DNA of 64,000 nucleotides. It comes from Phallus indusiatus. Its lineage: Eukaryota; Basidiomycota; Agaricomycetes; Phallales; Phallaceae. Made by a program: the position numbers and the translations under genes. Positions 56,036 to 64,000 of this stretch are shown in pieces (the stretch's first letter is position 1; every line of letters starts with the position of its first letter). Where the stretch lies: contig JAQFWX010000038.1 in NCBI GenBank assembly GCA_027605045.1, positions 124,001 to 188,000 on the forward strand. The letters are read 5' to 3'. Under the pieces are notes generated by a model that had not been told where the DNA came from, ran no database searches, and saw nothing but the letters and a program-made list of their open reading frames with translations.

Positions 56036-59000
56036 TATACCAGACTTGGTCGACGTCGAGTCTGAGATTGAAGAAGGCGATCGACTGTTCGCGATATCGA
56101 TGCTGCCCGACGAGCCCGACGTTCACCGCATATATGCCACAGAGACCGTCTCCCAACGACTAGCCCAGGCCCACGCCAATAACTCGGACGCGCCAGCTCC
56201 CAGAGGCTTTCGGGACATCGTGCCAGAGATGTTCCACGACTTTGCCGACATTTTCTCAAAGGAGTCGTTCGACTCGTTGCCGCAGTCGAAGAAATGGGAT
56301 CACCCGATAGAACTTGTGCCAGGTTCTGAGCCCAAGTCGTGCAAGATCTACCCGTTGTCGCCCAACGAACAGGCCGAGTTAGATGCATTTTTGGAAGAGA
56401 ACCTTGCGTCTGGACGAATCCGACCCTCCAAGTCACCAATGGCATCCCCGGTATTCTTCATCAAGAAGAAGGATGGCTCTCTCCGTCTCATTCAAGATTA
56501 TCGTGCGCTGAATGCTATGACGATTAAGAACCGTTACCCGTTGCCCCTGATCTCAGAGCTCATCAACAAATTGCAAGGTGCTCGGTACTTCACCAAGCTG
56601 GACGTACGCTGGGGTTACAACAACGTGCGGATAAAGGAAGGAGACGAGTGGAAGGCCGCTTTCCGCACCAACCGTGGTCTTTTCGAGCCCCTAGTAATGT
56701 TCTTTGGTCTCACAAATAGCCCTGCGACCTTCCAGACGATGATGAACGAGATCTTCGAGGACATGATCTCAGAAGGTGTCGTTGCCGTCTATATTGACGA
56801 CATCCTCATCTATACTCGGGATCGGGAACAGCATGACCAGGTAACACGACGCGTTCTCGAACGTCTCCGCGAGCACAAGCTGTATCTCAAGGCAGAGAAG
56901 TGCGAGTTCTGTCGGACTAAGATCGAATATCTGGGTGTCGTCATTTCCGAGAACACCGTAGAGATGGATCCCGCGAAAGTCTCGGGTGTCAGAGACTGGC
57001 CTATCCCGAAGAACGTCACTGAGGTGCAGTCCTTCTTAGGTTTCGCCAACTTTTATCGTCGGTTCATCAAGGATTTCGCGCGCATTGCCAATCCCATGTT
57101 CGGGCTAACCAAGAAGGACACTCCCTTCGTCTGGTCCGACACTTGTCAGCATGCTTTCGATACTCTGAAGTTGTCGATCACCTCTGCCCCCATTCTTCTC
57201 ATTCCCAACCCCGCTAATCCTTACCGGGTTGAAGCAGACAGCTCCGACTTCGCAACGGGTGCGGTTCTCTCACAGTTGTCGAACGAAGACGGTAAATGGC
57301 ACCCTGTTGCGTTTTTCTCGAAGGCCCTTAGCCCCGTCGAACGCAACTATGAGATTCATGACAAGGAGATGCTCGCTATCATACGATCTTTGGAAGAATG
57401 GCGACACTTTCTTGAAGGCGCGTCTCACCCTATCGACATACGGACTGATCACAAGAATCTCGAGTACTTCATGACCGCGCGTAACCTCAATCGTCGTCAA
57501 GCTAGATGGTCAGTATACCTCTCACGATTCGACTTTACTCTACAGCATATACCGGGTAAGTCGATGGGTAAACCTGATGGCTTATCCCGTCGCCCAGATC
57601 ATGGCTCGGGAAAGGACGACAATCGTGGCGTCACCTTAATCCGACCCGAAATGTTTGCAATCAATGCCCTGCAAACATTCCGTCTTAAAGGGGAGGAGGA
57701 GGACCTTTTACGCCAGATTCGCAAGGCCAATCGAGAAGGCAAGGTCGAAGATAGCGTGTCCAAAGCCGTTGCAACACTCCGCGCCCTGGGTGGTCGTTCA
57801 GCTCACTCATCGGAATGGTTTGAAGACCAGGACCTCCTCTACTATCGCGGCAAGGTTTACGTGCCAAATGTGGACAAATTGCGTCGGAAAATCCTTTCCA
57901 GACACCACGACACCAAACTCAGCAGTCACCCTGGTCGTTTCAAGACTCTCGAGCTCGTTTCGCGCACCTTCTGGTGGCCAGGTGTCTCTAGGTATGTTCA
58001 GCGTTACGTTGAGGCCTGCGACATGTGTTTGCGTACGAAACCTTCACGCCATGCACCCTACGGTCTTCTCCGACCCACAGAAGTACCAAGTCGACCTTGG
58101 GAACACATCTCGGTCGATTTCATCGTGGAACTACCAGAATCCAACGGTTTCGACGCGATCCTCTCTGTCGTCGACTCTCTCACCAAACGGGTTCATTTCG
58201 TGCCGACATTTACGACACTTGACGCGACAGGTCTAGCCCGACTGTACCTTCAACACGTCTGGAAGCTCCATGGTCTCCCCTTGAAGGTGATCTCTGACAG
58301 AGGCCCCCAGTTCGCGTCTCGCTTCACGCAGGAACTTTCTAGGCTCCTTGGCATACGGCTTGCACCCTCGACGGCATATCATCCTCAAACCGATGGTCAG
58401 ACAGAGCGCGTCAACGCAGAGGTCGAACAGTACCTTCGACTTTTCACCTCTGAGCGACAGGACGACTGGGACCAGATACTGCCCTTGGCTGAGTTCGCAT
58501 ATAACAACCACGTACACTCAGCTACGCGTGCGACACCGTTCGAGCTCGACACTGGACGACATCCTCGTATGGGATTCGAACCGTTGGTCGCCGACTCGAA
58601 GATCGAATCTGTCAACGAGTTCAAGACGCGTATGGAGTCGACGATCGAGGAAGCCAAGGCTGCCATCGCCAAGTCGAAGGACGAGATGGCCAAGTACTAC
58701 GATCGGAAACACATCCCTGCACCTGAATACAAGGTTGGCGATAAGGTCTACCTCGATTCGAGCGACATTCGCACCACCAGGCCCTCCGCCAAGTTGTCGC
58801 ACCGGTACCTAGGCCCTTTTCCGATAGTCAGCAAGGTCGGATCACACGCATACAAGCTGCGTCTACCACTGTCGATGTCAAGGCTTCATCCAGTGTTCCA
58901 CGTCGGGAAGTTACGTCCAAAGGTTGAAGACACGATCCCGGGTCGTCGCGTTAAGGCTCCTCCGCCTCCTGAGGTCAGAGATGACGGTGAACACTACGTC

Positions 59001-59262
59001 GTAGAACGGATTTTGGACAGTCGCGTGTTCCGGAGACGACTCGAGTATAAGGTGCGTTGGGAAGGCTATGGTCCCGAGCATGACCAATGGGAACCCGAGT
59101 CGAACATTGCAGCCCCGGATCTCATTAGGCAATTCCACCGCGAACATCCGAGTGCGCCACGCTCGATAAATGGTCTTCTTTTCCATCGTCGCCCTCGGTT
59201 CGATTTCTCTAAGTTACAGGCATCATTAGTCGAGGCTACAGGCGTCGGGACGTCGCCTCGTT

Positions 59263-59276
59263 GAAGGGGGGGGTGG
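59263..59276 (+). other. Polypurine tract of chromovirus 2
   Basis: GAAGGGGGGGGTGG directly before the 3' LTR, overlapping the pol stop codon; it would prime plus-strand synthesis. Confidence 0.75.
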
Positions 59277-59664
59277 TGTCAGGGTACGCTACCACCGTCT
59301 CTCATTTTTCTATTTATTATCATCGGCATCACTTCATTTCCATTCCATTTACTATTTCCGTATTTTACTTTTATCTTCCGTTCCCTTGTTCAGTCTCTAT
59401 TTCGCATTCTCTACTCGCGCGCGCGCGCCCGGCGTGATGCCCGTGACATCATGTCGCTTAGGCTCGGTTCGGGCGCCTAGCACTTAGCTGTGTCAGGGCC
59501 GCACGCCGCGTTATCGTTTTTCATGTATATAGTCGCTGTCCCTAGAGTGAGGGTCCCTAAGCTTGTTCTCTTAGGATCCCCTCCCTCTAGGTGAGTAGTA
59601 TAGTTCTCTCAATATATTTTACTTAGGATCCCCTCCCTCTAGCCTGAGCTGAGTAGCCCTAACA
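59277..59664 (+). repeat. 3' LTR of chromovirus 2
   Basis: 388 bp. It differs from the 5' LTR mainly by loss of 9 bp in the CG-alternating stretch near 59,420 and by substitutions such as CCCGTGAC for CCCATGAC. Confidence 0.93.
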
Positions 59665-59669
59665 ACTCC

Positions 59670-62600
59670 TCGCTCGCTACGAGCAAGGAACCACTCTATG
59701 ACCATACGGCTAGAGTGAGCTCTCGTGCCCCAACACGAGACAGAAACGCATCGAGACCCATTGAGGGTTTCTGGCCAGTCAATGGCCAATTGGCCCACTG
59801 CCTAGTCGACAGTGGATGCCAGGGGATGATCATGTCCCCTCATTTCTCTCTTGCCACTGGAGCAAGGACCTTCAAGCTCGACAAACCTGTCGTGCTACAG
59901 CTGGCCGTTAAGGGCAGCAAGTCTTCCATCCAGTATGGAACGTACACCCGCATCCAATTCGGAGGCATCGATGTCCAAGAGTACTTCGACATCGTCAACA
60001 TCGATCACTATGATGTGATCATTGGCGTCCCATTCCTGAGACGCTATAACATCTGCCTGGACTTCAGCAGAGGTACAATCACCCGCGATGGCGAGGTGAT
60101 TGACACCAATCACCATGTGATTGGACACGCTCCTGAAACAGGAGCGATGGTGCTAGCCAGCACTCAACATTCCAGCTCCTCCGTCCCTGCGATGACGGAA
60201 GAGAATATCCCAGCACTCATCGAGTACTGGAAGAACAAGTACAGTGACCTTTTCGGTCCTGTCCCTTCCCGACTTCCCCCATTTCGGGAAGTGAATCACC
60301 AGATTCCTCTTATTGAGCCCAATAAGAAGATCCGGTACCACCTTCCCAGGTGTCCGGATGCGCTCAAAGCGCTACTCGCTGAAAAGATTCAGCGATACGT
60401 AGCTGCAGGTTGGTGGGAACCAACTGTAGCTACACAGGCAATCCCTATGCTTTGCCTGCAGAAACGAGCCGTAGTCTTAGCACTACGGACCGTGTTCGAC
60501 CTGCGTCTGCAGAATGAAAACACAGAGAAGGACGTAACGCCCTTCCCTGACCAGGAAACCATCCGCCAGAACGTGGCGAGACACAAATACAGATCAAAAA
60601 TTGATCTGACTGAGGCGTACGAGCAAGTACGCATAGTCCCAGAGGACGTCCACAAGACGACCTTTGCCACCATCTATGGCACTTTCAAGAGCCATGTCAT
60701 GCAGCAAGGAGACTGCAATGCCCCATCGACGTTTCAACGTCTGATGACCCATATATTTAGGGACTGCATCGGTCATTCGACGGATGCATACATAGACGAC
60801 GTGTTCGTCTATTCAAACACAATAGATCTGCATCAGCAGCATCTAGAGAACGCCTTCTCGCGTTTGCGAGAGGCACAACTTTACCTGAGTAGTCGTAAAG
60901 TTGACTTATACTCTAGGCGACTGGAGTGCTTAGGCCACATCATTGACGATGATGGTATCCATCCTGATCACGAGAAGATGGATAAAATACGTGAGTGGAG
61001 AACTCCACGCACGTATAACGATGTCCAGAAATTTCTGGGCCTCGTACAATACGTTGCGGCATACCTACCAGGGGTAGCCGCATACACTACACCACTATCA
61101 GGGTGTACGTACAACAACAGACCGTTCGTATGGACGCCATTGTTGAACAAGTGCTTTGATTCAATCAAAGCACTCACGCGAAAGGCTCCTATCTTGAAGC
61201 CTATTAACGTGGACGACCCAGATCCAATTTGGGTCGTAACCGACGGCTCCAAATGTGGCGTCGGTGCCTATTATGGGCAAGGGCCTACATGGCAGACATG
61301 TAGGCCAGCAGGGTTTCTCTCGAAGAAATTCACCCCTGCGCAGTACAACTACCGCACCCATGAGCATGAGCTCATCGCGGTACTTGAAGCCTTCCTCAAG
61401 TGGGAAGACAAACTACTAGGGCGAAGATTCACCCTAGTAACGGACAATGAGGCCATGGTCCACTTCAAGACCCAGCCTCGCATGTCACCGCGCCAAGCAC
61501 GGTGGTATGAATACCTGTCTCGTTTTGATTACGAGACGATTCATGTCAAGGGCGTCACTAACAATGTCGCCGATGGCCTCTCTCGTTATTACGAAGAGGA
61601 CTCTCCGGATGAGGTTCACCCTCCGGAGGTATACGTCAATGCTGACGTTAGACTTGATCCCGAAGGGGATCATCTTCCCATCGAAAGAAGGGATGAAGTG
61701 AGAGTGAACGTTATTACACGTTCACGAGTACGAGAGGAACCTCGAGTTGAAGGTCCCTCAAATACTACACCTTCTGATATTACAGAAGCGCAATCCGATG
61801 AGGATATACTTGCTCTAAGTGCAGAGCAAAACAGCAAGCTTCTTAAAGCCAAAATTGAGGGCTTTGCTGAATTTACCTCGCTGATACAGCAAGGTTATCA
61901 CAAGGACCCAGTATTTAAGCTGGTCCTTGCCAACCCAAACGCTCACAAGGCGTTTGGAATTAAAAACCAACTGATCTTTACCAAGAATCAGTTCCTCCGC
62001 GACGTATTATGCGTCCCCCATAACGCACTTTACAAGGGGAGGAGGATCACTGAGATTATAATCAGTGAGGCCCACCAAATTGTTGGGCACTTTGGACGTT
62101 ACAAAACGTCTCAGTACGTTAGACAAGCGTACTGGTGGAAATCGATGATTGAAGACATCAACACGTTCTGCAGATCCTGCGGAACATGCCAGACCAATAA
62201 AGGGGAGAATAATCACCCCAGTGGTCTGTTAAAACAACTCCCGATTCCCAATAGACCTTGGGAATCAGTTGGAATGGACTTCGTCGGTCCATTACCCGTT
62301 TCAAACAGCCACGACTTCCTATTCGTCGTGATTGATAGACTGACCTCTATGGTTCGTCTGATGCCAACCACCACCAAGCTGACCGCCAAGGGCACAGCCT
62401 GGTTATACCTCAGTGAAGTCGTAAGACTCCACGGTGTCCCTGACTCAATCGTGAGTGACAGGGATGCACGATTCACTGCCAAGTTCTGGCAGGAACTGCA
62501 ACGCCTAATGGGGACACGATTGCTCATGTCCACAGCGTTCCATCCGCAAACAGATGGATCCACCGAGCGAGCCAATCGCTCAATTGGTCAAATACTTCGT

Positions 62601-63466
62601 TCCGTCATACAGAACGATCAAAAAGATTGGGCCGAAAGGATCCCAATGGTGGAGTTTGCTATTAATAGCAGCACCAGCGAAACCACTGGTTTCGCGCCGT
62701 TTGAACTCAATTACGGCTACCTTCCCAGTTTGGGAAGGAAAATTGAAACGAACACCAAATTCAAAGGTGTTCAACACTTTGCTCAACAGGCAAAGTGGAA
62801 TCTCATGATAGCGCATGACGCTATCATAGCCAGTCGCGTTAAACAGGCTCACTACGCGAACAACTCACGGCGCGATGCACCGGAGTATAAAGAGGGTGAC
62901 CTCGTCTATCTGTCGACGAGGAACCTCAACCTCCCCAAGGGGAGAGTTAAGAAGTTGATCCCGCGTTATGTGGGACCATACAAAATATTGTCCGTTAAAG
63001 ACAATATCACAGTAAAACTTGAGCTCTCTGAAGAGCTCAAGCAACGTCGCATAAATCCCGTATTTCACGTGGATTTGATTAAACCTCACATCGCCAACGA
63101 CGATGAGAGATTTCCACGCCGCGATACACTCACGGCGTATGACTTTGGACAGCCAGACGATGCTGAATGGCACGTCGAGGAACTCCTAGCTCATCGCTGG
63201 AGTGGAACTCGCGAAAAGATCTCGAGTTCCTAGTCCAGTGGACCCTTGGGGATACCACTTGGGAACCTTACAGTAACTGTAAGGACTTGCAAGCTCTAGA
63301 CGAGTACTTGCAATTACGAGGCGTAAACGAGCCTCGGCAGCTGCCACGACTATCCAATCACGGAGAGTCGCGGACCAACAACAAGCGCCCAGATCCCACT
63401 CGGGATCTGCTTGAAGATCCCACCCACAGGGATCCACTGGCACTTCACTGCTACGCGGTGAGGTAA
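59670..63466 (+). pseudogene. pol part of gag-pol, hairpin element copy I
   Basis: The frame continues directly from gag after chromovirus 2 (..DEDS then SLATSKEPLYDHTAR). Protease VDSGCQGM is near 59,812, RT YIDD near 60,789, RNase H VTDGSKCGVGAYY near 61,240, and the integrase zinc finger and DDE motifs are as in copy II. At 63214-63217 a run of four A replaces five A in copy II, shifting the frame inside the chromodomain (SGTREK then a stop at 63233). The lost part continues in another frame to 63466. This is the only lesion seen in gag-pol of copy I apart from the chromovirus insertion. Confidence 0.88.
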
Positions 63467-63500
63467 TTTTCACTTGGGCGCTCCATGAGGCCGCCCAAGT

Positions 63501-63507
63501 ATATAAC
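63501..63507 (+). promoter_or_regulatory. TATA-like element before the third ORF of copy I
   Basis: ATATAAC directly follows a strong stem (ACTTGGGCG pairing with CGCCCAAGT, 63471-63500) and lies 45 bp before ATG 63546. The same arrangement exists in copy II (near 47,985). It suggests the third ORF may have its own transcript. Confidence 0.4.
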
Positions 63508-63545
63508 CCAAAAGTCCGTTCACGGTCTTTTCTCCTCACACCCCC

Positions 63546-64000
63546 ATGCCTGACAGCAAGGGAAAACAACGCGAACGATCACGCTCGCGGTCGCCTACGC
63601 CGCAACCTGTTAGTAGGTTCAAAAAGCAGAGGCTCAACTGGCCCTGCAAAGGTCCGAATGGACCTTAGACGCGATGGACGGATGCATATCCGTCTATCAT
63701 AACAATGATAGTTGCACTGCGTGCAACGACTTTGCCAGTCACCTGGCAGGCCCCGCTGGCAGCGGGGCAATCATCCTTGACCATGATATGGTCAAGCATG
63801 CCGTCTACAAGGCCTTTCCCTTCATAAAGAGGGAGTACTATCATCTAGACGAACGTCTAGAAGAAGCTGAAAAGGACGTCAAGTCCTTGACAGACCACCT
63901 CGACGATGCGAATCGTCATATCTGCGAGCTGAAAGCTCGCATTGCTGAACTTGAACGTTCAGCGTCGACGGCAGGCCCGTCGACTACCCCATCGACCTCC
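63546..64000 (+). pseudogene. third ORF of hairpin element copy I, frameshifted, runs off the window
   Basis: ATG 63546 gives MPDSKGKQRERSRSRSPTPQ with the Arg codon that is a stop in copy II. At about 63,630 a single G is missing relative to copy II (TTCAAAAAGCAG versus TTCAAAAAGGCAG), and the frame fails within about 20 codons. The downstream sequence is otherwise colinear, with the DAMDGCISVYH part and the coiled coil. The two copies are broken at different places, so the ancestral ORF was open in both. Confidence 0.82.

Larger units (their letters stand above)
45101..59264 (+). pseudogene. pol of chromovirus 2, split by copy II and solo LTR E
   Basis: Three pieces rejoin in one frame: 45101-45396, 55002-55426 and 56041-59264. 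Domains in order: linker; aspartic protease with MLDTGASGMF (near 55005), whose codons are split by copy II; RT with DYRALNAMT, KLDVRWGYNN, GLFEPLVMFFGL and YIDD; RNase H with EADSSDFATG; integrase zinc finger (H..H..CDMC) and DDE core (VDFIVELPES, SDRGPQFAS, QTDGQTERVN); a GPF/Y-type tail (YLGPFPIV); and a C-terminal chromodomain (YVVERILDSRVFRRRLEYKV, WEGYGPEHDQWEPESN). No other stop or frameshift was seen. Chromodomains of this kind steer integration toward particular chromatin. Confidence 0.9.
43232..59664 (+). mobile_element. Complete Ty3/Gypsy chromovirus (chromovirus 2) carrying two nested insertions
   Basis: It is bounded by LTRs 43232-43628 and 59277-59664 with a 5-bp duplication ACTCC (43227-43231 and 59665-59669). 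Without the nested copy II and solo LTR E it is about 6.2 kb. It contains gag (43794-45104) and a pol frame shifted relative to gag, with protease, RT, RNase H, integrase and chromodomain. LTRs differ by a 9-bp indel and a few substitutions, so it is fairly young. Each nested insertion preserves the pol frame when excised, so it was probably intact until hit. Confidence 0.93.
39204..64000 (+). mobile_element. Hairpin-packed Ty3/Gypsy element, copy I (3' end outside the window)
   Basis: The element consists of a 5' LTR (39204-39523), a leader carrying a MITE, gag-pol (40448-43231, then 59670-63466, one frame split by chromovirus 2) and a third ORF (from 63546). After removing inserts the visible part is about 7.5 kb. 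Domain order gag, CCHC knuckle, aspartic protease, RT, RNase H, integrase, chromodomain places it in Ty3/Gypsy chromodomain elements. The nucleotide sequence is almost continuously made of short distinct perfect inverted repeats (see findings). It is inserted in the pol of chromovirus 1. Confidence 0.88.

Overview
The window looks like nuclear DNA of a mushroom-forming basidiomycete (Agaricomycetes). Genes carry many 45-70 bp GT-AG introns. The gene families are typical of that class: a FunK1 kinase, an F-box protein, a DUF6533-type membrane protein, CENP-V/GFA paralogues and a small secreted cysteine-rich protein. Chromodomain Ty3/Gypsy retrotransposons fill the right side. Everything here was read by eye from the sequence; no searches were run.

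Positions 1-34,400 are mostly host genes, separated by AT-rich gaps: a partial FunK1 kinase (-), a GFA-domain protein (+), a 15-exon seven-helix membrane protein (+), a DUF6533-type membrane protein (+), a CPSF6-like RRM protein (-), an intron-containing tRNA-Val(CAC), a long sirtuin (+), a beta-lactamase-fold serine hydrolase (+), a second GFA paralogue (+), a small secreted Cys-rich protein (+) and an F-box protein (-). One small host ORF (28,342 to about 32,732) has been split by an apparently intact hAT transposon (28,507-32,192; TIRs, 8-bp TSD, 14-exon 847-aa transposase) and then by a tRNA-derived SINE (32,396-32,699; poly-A tail, 15-bp TSD).

Positions 34,400-64,000 are a transposon nest that can be untangled layer by layer from its target-site duplications. 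Layers: a MULE-like MITE with about 155-bp TIRs; an 866-bp solo LTR; several LTRs of one chromovirus family, one nested in another; and a pol fragment of an old chromovirus. Into that fragment an unusual Gypsy element (called here the hairpin element, copy I, 39,204 to beyond the window) inserted. Copy I then received a CACTA-like MITE in its leader and a complete chromovirus (43,232-59,664). The chromovirus in turn received a second, reverse-oriented hairpin element (copy II, 45,397-54,996; its LTRs differ at 1 of 321 positions) and a solo LTR of a third family. Copy II itself carries a solo LTR of the chromovirus family. Removing each insertion plus one TSD copy restores the reading frame each time, which confirms the order.

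The most interesting object is the hairpin element. Its LTRs, its single gag-pol ORF and an extra third ORF are packed almost end to end with different short perfect inverted repeats (arms 5-11 bp, short loops), including inside conserved protease and reverse transcriptase codons. The neighbouring chromovirus does not show this. At one place the two copies encode nearly the same residues but fold different hairpins. The extra ORF (about 585 codons, unknown function) lies after pol behind its own TATA-like sequence. The chromovirus has an 11-nt leader match consistent with Tf1-type self-priming.
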